Shown: positions 42,416-49,883 of the stretch, one piece after another
How the letters are laid out: each line of letters begins with the position of its first letter
Position numbering within the stretch: position 1 is the stretch's first letter
From: Streptomyces sp. UNOB3_S3
GTDB lineage: Bacteria; Actinomycetota; Actinomycetes; Streptomycetales; Streptomycetaceae
DNA: 59,061 bases
NCBI RefSeq assembly: GCF_020740895.1
Contig: NZ_JAILXP010000005.1
Coordinates: 1-59,061 of the forward strand
Direction of reading: 5' to 3'
Translations under genes and position numbers: made by a program
Notes under the pieces: generated by a model
Told to the model about the DNA's origin: nothing
Seen by the model: only the letters and a program-made list of their open reading frames with translations
The model's database searches: none

Positions 42416-42435
42416 TGTACCCAACCCGAACTCAA
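42416..42435 (+). promoter_or_regulatory. Copy 5 of the YGTACCCnnCCYGAACTYAA motif
   Basis: TGTACCCAACCCGAACTCAA, 33 bases before the start of the sigma-factor-like gene, so that gene may control itself if the motif is its target. Confidence 0.7.
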
Positions 42436-42468
42436 GCCCGGCGGAGAACCGAACAAGGAGCAACACCC

Positions 42469-43482
42469 TTGCGCACCACCATCACGGCCGAGCAGATCAC
42501 CGCCGCCCAGAACGGCGACGCCGCCGCTGCCGACAACATCCTGGACGCCCTCGAAGGCGCCGCCGTGAAGATCGCCGCCGACCGGGCAACCCGCACCGCC
42601 GGCGGCACCCAGATGCGCGACGACCTCATGCAGGAAGCCCGGATGGCCTTCTGGCGCGCCCTCCAAGACTGGGACGTCGACGCCGACAACGCCGCCGCCT
42701 TCACCACCTACGCCTTCCAGCGGGCGAAGTACGACGTCCACCGCGCCGCCCTGCGCTGGACGGTCCCCGGGATCGGCGACGTCGCGCGGGCCACCTTCGC
42801 CGCCGCCCTGCGGCAGAGCGGCGGCAACTTCGACGAAGCCGTACGCATCGTCACCACGCTGGAAGACCCCGAGCGCCGACTGTCACCGCAGCTCGCCGCG
42901 CTGGTCCGCAGCGCCTTCGAAGGCCCCGAACCCATCGAAGGAAGTTCCGCGACCGCGGCCGGGGTGGCAGCCCTGCCCGCACCGTCCTCCGCGTACACCA
43001 GCGGCGACCGCTGGGCCGAAGACCAGGGCCAGCTCCCCGACCACATGTGTCACCCGCTCGACCTCTCGCGCGACGCGGTCCGCTGCAAGGGCGTGGCCAC
43101 CACCGGTAAGGGAGTGCAGGTCGGCGCGAAGCGGCGCGAACGCATCCACGCCGGCCAATCGCCGGCCCAGGGCAGGGGAGCCACCTGGCGCGAGGTCGGG
43201 GCCCTGGTGGACCACGCCGCCGACCGTGAGATGCGCGAGCGCTCCATAGCCGTCGGCCACGTCATCGCCGGCCGCGTCGCCGAATTGCTGTCCCCGGCCG
43301 AACGGGAAGTCGTCTCCGTCGCCTACGGCACCGCCTACGTCTATAACGAGGCCACCGCCAAGGGCGCCCCCGACCTCCATGCCACCGCGCACGCGCTCGG
43401 CAAGACCCACAACACCGTGAACGTGACCCTCAAGCGGGCCCGCACCAAGCTGCGCAAGGCCCGGGAAGTAGGCCACATCTGA
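42469..43482 (+). CDS. Phage-encoded RNA polymerase sigma-factor-like protein
   Basis: A 337-aa protein from TTG 42469, with AAGGAG nine bases upstream. Region 2-like sequence at about residues 45-95: MRDDLMQEARMAFWRALQDWD, then FTTYAFQRAKYDVHRAALRW. Region 4-like sequence at the end: LLSPAEREVVSVAYG .. ATAHALGKTHNTVNVTLKRARTKLRKA, an HTH with the usual RAxxKLR tail. The insert between them (about 120-240) is long and unusual. It probably redirects host RNA polymerase to phage promoters. Confidence 0.75.
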   Translation: MRTTITAEQITAAQNGDAAAADNILDALEGAAVKIAADRATRTAGGTQMRDDLMQEARMAFWRALQDWDVDADNAAAFTTYAFQRAKYDVHRAALRWTVPGIGDVARATFAAALRQSGGNFDEAVRIVTTLEDPERRLSPQLAALVRSAFEGPEPIEGSSATAAGVAALPAPSSAYTSGDRWAEDQGQLPDHMCHPLDLSRDAVRCKGVATTGKGVQVGAKRRERIHAGQSPAQGRGATWREVGALVDHAADREMRERSIAVGHVIAGRVAELLSPAEREVVSVAYGTAYVYNEATAKGAPDLHATAHALGKTHNTVNVTLKRARTKLRKAREVGHI

Positions 43483-43502
43483 CCAACGAAAGCGATCACC
43501 AG

Positions 43503-43628
43503 GTGAGCTACTACGCCACCCCCGAGGACGCCGCCCTGGCCGGCGCGTCCGTCCTGGACGGCCAGGACTGGACCACATGGGACGACTCCTGGGTCTGGTG
43601 CGACTCGACCTCCGAAGTCGAGCAGTAG
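43503..43628 (+). CDS. Small acidic Trp-rich protein
   Basis: A 41-aa frame MSYYATPEDAALAGASVL, then DGQDWTTWDDSWVWCDSTSEVEQ. Strongly acidic with four Trp. Codon usage is phage-like. No domain recognised. It is sandwiched between the sigma-like gene and the next one in the same orientation. Confidence 0.55.
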   Translation: MSYYATPEDAALAGASVLDGQDWTTWDDSWVWCDSTSEVEQ

Positions 43629-43667
43629 ACCGGCCTCCACCGGCTTCGACAACCACAGAGCAGAGAA

Positions 43668-44303
43668 ATGATCTACCGCTTCAACTGCAACTCCACCCCC
43701 GGCGACTACATGGCCGTCTCCCTGGACACGGACGGCGACATCGCCTTCGCCGTCCACGAGCAGGAGCAGACCCCGCGCATGGTGTACCTGGACGCGGGGG
43801 AAACCCGGCTCCTGACCCAGGTGCTCGACGACCTCGCCGAGCGCGCAGCCCGGCCGGAAGAACAGCAGCAGGACCGCAAGGACACGATCACCGAGGCGCT
43901 GAACCGCGAAGGGCTGGCCCTCGAACGCGACACCAGCCCCGGCGAGCCGGCCGTCGAACCGGCGGTGGTCAGCCCGTCCGACACCCTCTCGCTCCCCCTG
44001 CTCCAGCCGGTACTCCCCTTCGGAGCTGAACCCGCGCAGGTCAACTCCGAGACGGCCGGAACGCCCATCAACGACACCGTCGAGGAGACAGCGGAACCGT
44101 CCCTCCCGGCGCAGGAGAGCCGCGACCAGGACCAGCCGGAACCTGCCATGGGGACCTTCGCGGACGCCATGCTCCCCCAGCCGGCCACCGTCAACGCCGA
44201 GCGGGCCTATCTGCGGGCCCGTGAACTCCTCCGCCAGGGCGACACACCATTCACGCACGCCGCCGTACTCGACCTCGCGCGCTACCTCGCCGAGGCCGCC
44301 TAG
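43668..44303 (+). CDS. Hypothetical early-region phage protein
   Basis: A 211-aa protein starting MIYRFNCNSTPGDYMAVSL. A small beta-rich N-terminal domain (about 1-65) ends in TRLLTQVLDDLAERAA. A long acidic Pro/Glu/Thr-rich disordered centre and a short C-terminal helix follow (ERAYLRARELLRQGDTPFTHAAVLDLARYL). No family is recognised. Confidence 0.65.
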   Translation: MIYRFNCNSTPGDYMAVSLDTDGDIAFAVHEQEQTPRMVYLDAGETRLLTQVLDDLAERAARPEEQQQDRKDTITEALNREGLALERDTSPGEPAVEPAVVSPSDTLSLPLLQPVLPFGAEPAQVNSETAGTPINDTVEETAEPSLPAQESRDQDQPEPAMGTFADAMLPQPATVNAERAYLRARELLRQGDTPFTHAAVLDLARYLAEAA

Positions 44304-44350
44304 ACACCGCCGGCCGCCCCGGCCGGACGGTACGCAATGAAGGACAGCAG

Positions 44351-45124
44351 TTGATCCACCGCAAACGGACGGTCGCCCTGGTGACCGGCCTCGCCATACC
44401 CGGTGTACTCGCTGGCACCGCCCACGCCGTACCCCAGGCTGCCGCCACCACATACTCCGGCGACCCCGACAAGGCCACGCCGACCACCCCGGCACCGTCG
44501 AATACGGCCGACGCCCCCGGCCAGAACAAGATCAGTAAGAAGACCTCGCACACCGTGCGCGAGGGCGACACCCTCTGGGACATCGCCGCCCAGCAGCTCG
44601 GCTCCGGCGAGGACTGGCAGCGCCTCTACGGAGCCAACGCCGACAAGGTCACCGACCCGGACCTGATCTTCCCCGGTCAATCCCTCACCGTGGACAGCAC
44701 CGCCCCCAGGTCGACGCCGCCCCTGACCGAGAAGGCGAAGGCACCGACGCCCCCGCCGGCCTCGAAGAAGGACCGGGCTCGCACTTCCGCCAGCGGCACC
44801 CTGGACGACTGGATCGAGCAGGCACGCGAGGAACTGCGCAAGAACGGCGACCCCGTCCCCTCGGCCGCCGCCATCAAAGCCCGTGTCATGACCGAGTCCG
44901 GCGGTAACCCCAAGGCGATCAACCTGACCGACTCGAACGCAGCCGCCGGCACACCGTCCAAGGGGCTGATCCAGGTCATCGACCCGACCTTCCAGACCTA
45001 CCGGCTCAAGCACCTCGCTAACGAACCCTTCGACCCAGTGGCGAACCTCGTCGCCGGCGTCCGGTACGCCAACGACGTGTACGGAAGCTTCGAGAAGATC
45101 GCTTACCAGGCCGGCGGGTACTGA
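44351..45124 (+). CDS. Secreted LysM and transglycosylase-like protein
   Basis: A 257-aa protein from TTG 44351 with AAGGA upstream. A signal peptide (HRKRTVALVTGLAIPGVLAG) precedes a LysM domain (HTVREGDTLWDIAAQQLGSG .. PDLIFPGQSLTV). A C-terminal lysozyme-like domain follows (KARVMTESGGNPKAINLTDS, GLIQVIDPTFQTYR, NLVAGVRYANDVYGSF). The TESGGNP Glu is the probable catalytic acid. Similar fusions act as resuscitation-type or cell-wall lytic enzymes. It lies away from the lysis cassette, suggesting a lysogenic or entry role rather than host lysis. A terminator follows. Confidence 0.8.
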   Translation: MIHRKRTVALVTGLAIPGVLAGTAHAVPQAAATTYSGDPDKATPTTPAPSNTADAPGQNKISKKTSHTVREGDTLWDIAAQQLGSGEDWQRLYGANADKVTDPDLIFPGQSLTVDSTAPRSTPPLTEKAKAPTPPPASKKDRARTSASGTLDDWIEQAREELRKNGDPVPSAAAIKARVMTESGGNPKAINLTDSNAAAGTPSKGLIQVIDPTFQTYRLKHLANEPFDPVANLVAGVRYANDVYGSFEKIAYQAGGY

Positions 45125-45166
45125 CACCCTGCTCGGAAACCAGGGCAGCATGGGAAACACACGTTG

Positions 45167-45197
45167 AAGGCCCCCGTCCATACTGGGCGGGGGCCTT
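45167..45197 (+). terminator. Strong hairpin terminator
   Basis: AAGGCCCCCGTCC / GGGCGGGGGCCTT, a 13-bp stem with a 5-nt loop, 43 bases after the LysM gene. It ends the early module. Confidence 0.85.
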
Positions 45198-45469
45198 GTC
45201 GCGTTCATCGTGTGAAACAGTTAAGCAACACGCCGCGCAAAGTTGACGGGTAACTGCGGTCTCACGTCAACTTTCACGCATGAAACGTGATCTTGTGACG
45301 CTTATGTGTAACGGTACGCGAACCCAAGGGCCTGTTAGTTTTAAGCAACGGCGCCCTCACCTGCGAAGTTACAGGTTAACAGGCGGCCGCGATCAAATGA
45401 TATGTGTCATGTCGCCGTGATCCATAAATGTATCGCGAACCCCACATGGGGACTTGGGGGTACCAGAAT
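45198..45469. promoter_or_regulatory. AT-richer control region rich in repeats (possible immunity/promoter region)
   Basis: No gene is seen. AAAGTTGACG (45239-45248) and CGTCAACTTT (45265-45274) form a perfect 10-bp inverted repeat. TTAAGCAAC is repeated at 45221 and 45341, each followed by a G/C-rich CGCC stretch. TTTCACGCATGAAACGTGA is partly palindromic. Several GTAAC/GTTAA segments occur. The density of repeats suggests operator sites for a regulator. Confidence 0.5.
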
Positions 45470-45904
45470 ATGACTAAGGGTCGCCTCCGGATTTGCGTAT
45501 CGCCGAGAGCGAGCAACCATGGAGAGGTGAGCCCCCGAATAACGGGCCCAAATGCCCGGCTGGAACTGCAAGTCGCTGACCAAGTTGGCGACGACTGGCG
45601 ACCGGCTCGCATGCCCGCGCCCCTGAACGGGGAAGACTCGGTCGCGTTGTACATCGAGGCGCGCAACCTCGATGAGGTAGGCAAGATAGTCAAGACCTAC
45701 GGCAGCATGATCAAGGGGATTTTTGAACTGCCCACCGTTCCCTTCGGTGCGCCTGCCGCCTTTCGCTTGATCTGCTGCGCCTTGGGTACCAAGGCGGCGC
45801 TGGCGTTGATGATCTGGATCAAGGGCGAGGACAACCGCTACAGACCATTCACGTCGGAGTGGGTGACCGGCGACCCGTCGGCGCTGCCCCCCGTCCCGAG
45901 GTAG
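45470..45904 (+). CDS. Hypothetical protein in the regulatory region
   Basis: A 144-aa protein from ATG 45470 with TGGGGG nine bases upstream (alternatives at 45428 and 45446 lack a ribosome site). It contains KGRLRICVSPRASNHGEVSPRI, ALYIEARNLDEVGKIVKTYGSMI and a hydrophobic stretch (AFRLICCALGTKAALALMIWI). No family is known to me. Codon bias is weaker than in core genes. The position beside the repeats suggests a regulatory or lysogenic role. Confidence 0.55.
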   Translation: MTKGRLRICVSPRASNHGEVSPRITGPNARLELQVADQVGDDWRPARMPAPLNGEDSVALYIEARNLDEVGKIVKTYGSMIKGIFELPTVPFGAPAAFRLICCALGTKAALALMIWIKGEDNRYRPFTSEWVTGDPSALPPVPR

Positions 45905-45952
45905 TGCTGTGCTCGTCCACCGTCGGCCCGTCTTGCGGCACTACCTCGGGAG

Positions 45953-46792
45953 CTAGTCCAAGTGGCCAAGAGCTCTGGTGATGAGTGCCTTGGCACGCTC
46001 GCCGTACACCGCAGATTGCTTCAGGAGGTCGAAGGCTTTTGCGTACAAGGCGACTTCTCGGGGCTGGGTTACGGAGAACTCTGCCGAGTAGGTCTCGATG
46101 AGTACAAGCTTGTCGTCGAACATCGAGAAAGAGTTACCAGGCCAGAGGTGCATCACTGCGTCACGAGGGATGAACCCCAGGCTGAGGCGGGGTAGCCTCA
46201 TGACGGCAAGAAGGCGATCAAGCTGGCCCCGCATGACGTCTCTCCCACCGATGTTGGTGTAAAGCGCTTGCTCGGAGAGAAGAACGTTGAATATGCGGTC
46301 GCCTTGATAGAGGTATTGCTGGCGTTCCATCCTCTTCGCCACCGCAGCGTCCGTGTCGTCAGGGATCTCGTAGTAGTTGATGACCTGTTGGAAAGTGGCG
46401 GCGGCGTACTCGGCTGTCTGGAGAGTGCCCCAGACCACCGTGGGATGGAAGATCCGAAAAACCCTGGTCTTCGCATATACGGGGAGCGCCTTACGCTGTC
46501 GTTGTTCCGCGCCACCCTGTAGCTGACGCCGCCACTCAAGCCATAGTTCCTCGATATGCCGAACTGTGGCGATGAGATCGTCGACCTGGTCTTCGGTATG
46601 GGTCTTCTGGCACCAGAGCCGGATGTCGTCTTCGCTGGCGTTCTGCCGCCCGTTCTCGATGCGGGAGACCTTGGACTCCTGCCACCCGGTTACCGCGGCG
46701 AATGCCCGGCCGCTGGCGAACCCCGCGTCCTTACGGAATCCTCGCAGCCGGGCACCCAGGGCCTCCCGCGCTTCCTGTGCTCTGTTACTCAC
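45953..46792 (-). CDS. XRE-type regulator with DUF5753-like C-terminal domain
   Basis: A 279-aa protein from GTG 46792: MSNRAQEAREALGARLRGFRK. The HTH reads FASGRAFAAVTGWQESKVSRIENG. A long C-terminal domain (about 90-279) includes VVWGTLQTAEYAAATFQQ and FIPRDAVMHLWPGNSFSMFDDKLVLIET, matching the DUF5753 group abundant in Streptomyces. These regulators usually pair with a small partner gene; here the partner is upstream. It may repress prophage genes or be chromosomal-type cargo. It is the last gene of a reverse operon. Confidence 0.82.
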   Translation of the reverse strand: MSNRAQEAREALGARLRGFRKDAGFASGRAFAAVTGWQESKVSRIENGRQNASEDDIRLWCQKTHTEDQVDDLIATVRHIEELWLEWRRQLQGGAEQRQRKALPVYAKTRVFRIFHPTVVWGTLQTAEYAAATFQQVINYYEIPDDTDAAVAKRMERQQYLYQGDRIFNVLLSEQALYTNIGGRDVMRGQLDRLLAVMRLPRLSLGFIPRDAVMHLWPGNSFSMFDDKLVLIETYSAEFSVTQPREVALYAKAFDLLKQSAVYGERAKALITRALGHLD

Positions 46793-46799
46793 TGGTGGA

Positions 46800-47324
46800 T
46801 CAGGGCTGGTACTCGCCGTGCGGGATGGCCACGGACCAGAGGGCATCGCGGATCTTGATGCACTCAGAGACCGTGGCTGGGGCGTCGATGAGTTCGGAAC
46901 CGAGGACGCGGCCGTCCTCGCTGAAGTGGCCGACCGCCAACAAGCGGTCGTCGTACAGCCACCAGTCGTTGCCGGCCACCGGGAACGTGATCCCGTCGGG
47001 CACCTGGTGCCGGGGTAGCCACCGGATGTCCTCGCCGGCCTCGATGTTCAGCCGGGTCAAAGAATGCTCCCACCGGACGTACTGTGAGTGCGGCTCGCTG
47101 ATGACCCGGACCCGGCGCACCGTCCTGCCCTCGCCCGTCACCCGCTTCATGAGCGTCATCCACGGGTCGAGCCATGCGTAGTCGTCGGATTCCCCGCGCT
47201 GCCAGCGCGTGTACGGGGTGTCCTCGACAGGAGAGCCGTAGTCGTCCCGCAGTTCGAGGTGGAAGGCGTCGCGCTCGAAGCTCTCGAAGAGCTTGTCGCG
47301 CTCAGCGCTAGTGATCAGGTCCAC
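46800..47324 (-). CDS. DUF6879-like protein
   Basis: A 174-aa protein starting MDLITSAERDKLFESFERDAFHLELRDDY. It contains VEDTPYTRWQRGESDDYAWLDPW, RRVRVISEPHSQYVRWEHSLT and NIEAGEDIRWLPRHQVP, the pattern of the DUF6879 family that accompanies XRE/DUF5753 regulators in streptomycetes. Its stop lies seven bases from the regulator start, so they are co-expressed. Its biochemical role is unknown. Confidence 0.78.
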   Translation of the reverse strand: MDLITSAERDKLFESFERDAFHLELRDDYGSPVEDTPYTRWQRGESDDYAWLDPWMTLMKRVTGEGRTVRRVRVISEPHSQYVRWEHSLTRLNIEAGEDIRWLPRHQVPDGITFPVAGNDWWLYDDRLLAVGHFSEDGRVLGSELIDAPATVSECIKIRDALWSVAIPHGEYQP

Positions 47325-47703
47325 TGTTCTCCTCCAGTAGGGCCGTGATCGAGGACTTGGGGACCTCGATGCAGGTCTCGTAGTCGGGCATGCGCATCTG
47401 GCCGAGGGCTTCTGCGTCCGTCATAGCAGGTCCCTGAAGGACGCATGTCCCCTGCTCCGTCACCAGCATGATCGGTGCCTCGAAACGCTTGATCTTGCCC
47501 GATGGCAGGCCGTCGTTGACCAGGTGCTCGAACAGCTCGGGCGGGACCTCCACGGCCGTGTGGCCGGCGGGCACGTCGAGCTGCATCAGCAGGTCGTTCC
47601 CGTAGATCTTCCATCCCTGGACGACGTAGCTGTCCTGGTCGGTGGAGTACAGAGTGGGGCTGTCCCCAGGGGTGCTGTTCTTGCCGAGGAACCGTAGCTT
47701 CAT
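47308..47703 (-). CDS. Conserved small protein of the DUF5753 operon
   Basis: A 131-aa protein starting MKLRFLGKNSTPGDSPTLYS, with TDQDSYVVQGWKIYGND and MPDYETCIEVPKSSITALLEE. It matches a small streptomycete family usually next to DUF6879 genes. Its 3' end overlaps the start of the DUF6879 gene by 17 bases. A GGGAGAG ribosome site precedes the ATG. It leads the three-gene reverse operon. Confidence 0.75.
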   Translation of the reverse strand: MKLRFLGKNSTPGDSPTLYSTDQDSYVVQGWKIYGNDLLMQLDVPAGHTAVEVPPELFEHLVNDGLPSGKIKRFEAPIMLVTEQGTCVLQGPAMTDAEALGQMRMPDYETCIEVPKSSITALLEENSGPDH

Positions 47704-47880
47704 CGTCGCTCTCCCGTCCGCTGCCTTGCGCCGGATTGCTCAGAGGCACGATCGTCCGGGGCGGATAGTGCCCCGTCAACCCGCCTGCTGCAAACTGGCG
47801 CAATCTCCTTGGGGGTTGAGCAAAGCCGGCCCTACGTTCATCTAGGTACCCAACCAGGCAAGATCGAGGACGGGGAACCC

Positions 47881-48201
47881 ATGACGTTCGGGAGAAAGCC
47901 GCCCGGCCAGCGCAGTACTCCGCTTGACGGCGGAGAAGTGGTCACCGTCGAGCGCACGGGATGCGCCGACATGCAGGACCCGGTGTTCAAGCGGCACGAC
48001 GTGGTGCTCGACGTCCGGGCCGAGCGCATCGGCATCGTGATGGACAACGTCGGCCCCCGCTACCAGCTCCGTCCGCCGGCCGGCGGTCGAGAGTGGGAAG
48101 CGGAGCCGCAGCACATCCAACCGGCACCTGCCGAGGCGCGGATGAGTGCACGGGTGGCGGAAGCTAACAGAGACAGCAGGTTGCGGGGTGGCTGCTGGTG
48201 A
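47881..48201 (+). CDS. Small conserved streptomycete protein (cargo 1)
   Basis: A 106-aa protein starting MTFGRKPPGQRSTPLDGGEV, with RERIGIVMDNVGPRYQLRPP-like sequence (actual ERIGIVMDNVGPRYQLRPPA) and a WEAEP segment. It is divergent from the DUF5753 operon across a 177-bp region. It is coupled to the next gene by GTGA. No function known. Confidence 0.65.
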   Translation: MTFGRKPPGQRSTPLDGGEVVTVERTGCADMQDPVFKRHDVVLDVRAERIGIVMDNVGPRYQLRPPAGGREWEAEPQHIQPAPAEARMSARVAEANRDSRLRGGCW

Positions 48202-48458
48202 ACAGAAGGGTGTCGCTGGAGTCGGCTACTCCGGACAGCATCAAGAGCCTGGGGTTGCCGCCCATCCGATCACTTGTCCACGACGCGGCATCGGGATGCG
48301 ATGGGGTCCTCATGGACGCCGGAGAGTTCGAAGATCCATATAGCCATCGGAAGTATGTCGTGGCCTTCCTCCGGCAGGAGCACGGCGGGCGGGAGTGGAC
48401 GACGGACCCCGCGAAGGTTTCCTCGACACGCCTCAGGCCGAAGCCGAGGACACCGTGA
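48198..48458 (+). CDS. Small protein (cargo 2)
   Basis: An 86-aa protein from GTG 48198, overlapping the previous stop: MNRRVSLESATPDSIKSLGL. The C-terminus YVVAFLRQEHGGREWTTDP resembles the GREWEAEP segment of the preceding protein, suggesting related folds or an ancient duplication. Function unknown. Confidence 0.55.
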   Translation: MNRRVSLESATPDSIKSLGLPPIRSLVHDAASGCDGVLMDAGEFEDPYSHRKYVVAFLRQEHGGREWTTDPAKVSSTRLRPKPRTP

Positions 48459-49135
48459 TCAACGCCGAATACCGGTACTGGTGCGAGTTGCAGGCCGCCA
48501 GGTTCGACGAGCCCGAGGCCATGACGCTCGCAGCCGAACCCACGACGACGCCGCGCCTGACGCTGCGCTGGTTACAGTGGCACGCTGATCGAGCCGCTCA
48601 GGAGCTCGACCCCGCACCGGGGGATCCTCACCGGCTCGCGGCGCTCCGCGTCGGCCTTCCCGCGGCGTGGCCGGACGTCACCCAGTCGTTAAGGGCTTGG
48701 GTAGCCGACCATGACCACCACGAACACGTGTTGGCCGAGCTCCGTGCCGGTCGCGCTTACACGTTGCGGGCGTCGGCCCCATTCGTCTCCTTGACAGCGG
48801 CCCCCTTGCGAGAGCCCCACGAACCACCACTCGGCGATCCCCGCACCCCCCGCACTACCGCCGAGGTCCCCGGCGGCCTTCCGCCGAGTCCTCCGGTACC
48901 CCAAAGGGCGCCGCACGGCACCGTGCGCTGCCCACACCCGCCCGAGCGTTGCACGACCACGGACAGCCTCATCATCTGCCGCTGCGGTGCTCGTCGGTTC
49001 CCCGACTACCACGCGCTCGGTGTAGCTGCCCTCGACATCGGCGGCCGCCCTGCTTCGTCGACAGCCACTCAGCCGGCTGTCGGGACATCCACCCTCCACC
49101 GCCATCTCGTCGGCGCGCCTGCGCCGGCCCCGTGA
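48455..49135 (+). CDS. Hypothetical protein with Cys/His-rich C-terminus (cargo 3)
   Basis: A 226-aa protein from GTG 48455, coupled to the previous gene: INAEYRYWCELQAARFDEPEA. An N-terminal helical part (about 1-115) is followed by a Pro-rich linker. A zinc-ribbon-like cluster follows (GTVRCPHPPERCTTTDSLIICRC as parts C..C...CRC). No family recognised. Confidence 0.55.
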   Translation: MINAEYRYWCELQAARFDEPEAMTLAAEPTTTPRLTLRWLQWHADRAAQELDPAPGDPHRLAALRVGLPAAWPDVTQSLRAWVADHDHHEHVLAELRAGRAYTLRASAPFVSLTAAPLREPHEPPLGDPRTPRTTAEVPGGLPPSPPVPQRAPHGTVRCPHPPERCTTTDSLIICRCGARRFPDYHALGVAALDIGGRPASSTATQPAVGTSTLHRHLVGAPAPAP

Positions 49136-49281
49136 CTCCCGCCCCGGTCGGCGCACCCTGGACAGGTCGAGCAGGCCGGGAGCGGGGCAAGGCCCCTCCC
49201 CGTTCGTCGTCGGTTCCGACAACGCCGCATCCGTCGGACGGGGAGGGTTCCGCAAGATCGGTTCTAGCTGGAGGTGCCCGC

Positions 49282-49716
49282 ATGGGTACAGCAGTAGCGG
49301 TACGCGATCCGAAGGAACTGCTGGGTGAGGACGTCTGGGACCGCGAGATCAAGCTCCTGGTCCGCGACAACCTCATGGACACCGTGATGGCCGGCCGTCT
49401 CCTCGGCCAGGCTGTCGCCTACCTGATCACCGCCATGGAGACCCTGGGCGAGGGTCTGGAGCTCGGCTGCGGAGAGCTGGTGGACACGGCAGTCCACACG
49501 CTCATCCTCGACACGGCGAACTACGCCGAATTCTGCAACAAGTACAACAAGGGGCAGTTCCTCCATCACATCCCCGAGATCGAGCGCAAAGCCGACGGCA
49601 CCGTCATGAGGACGGCGGCCGTGGTCGAGCGGCACGGATTCGAGGTGGACTGGCCGCTGTGGGAGCGCGACGCCTCCACCTGCTCGCCTTGCACGCAGGG
49701 GACGAGCTGCCACTGA
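49282..49716 (+). CDS. Hypothetical protein (cargo 4), partner of the methyltransferase
   Basis: A 144-aa protein from ATG 49282, with GGAGG eight bases upstream: MGTAVAVRDPKELLGEDVWD. It is helical, with DTVMAGRLLGQAVAYLITAMETLG and EFCNKYNKGQFLHHIPEIERK, and ends in a small Cys cluster (DASTCSPCTQGTSCH). No family is recognised. The terminator that follows separates it from the methyltransferase. Confidence 0.6.
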   Translation: MGTAVAVRDPKELLGEDVWDREIKLLVRDNLMDTVMAGRLLGQAVAYLITAMETLGEGLELGCGELVDTAVHTLILDTANYAEFCNKYNKGQFLHHIPEIERKADGTVMRTAAVVERHGFEVDWPLWERDASTCSPCTQGTSCH

Positions 49717-49735
49717 GTAGTACGACCGCGTGAAG

Positions 49736-49765
49736 ACCGGCGGCACCCTGAGGGTGTCGCCGGTT
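49736..49765 (+). terminator. Hairpin terminator
   Basis: ACCGGCGGCACCC / GGGTGTCGCCGGTT with a short loop (TGA), a 13-bp stem with one G-U pair. It lies 19 bases after cargo gene 4. Confidence 0.75.
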
Positions 49766-49883
49766 CTCGTTCGAGGGAAGGCCGCAGAACCCCCACCCCT
49801 CGGGAAGGCCCGGGAGTAGCGTGTGACCGTCGGAGCCTGACGGTACGGATGCTCACCAACAAGCCACCAAGGAACGTTGCTGC

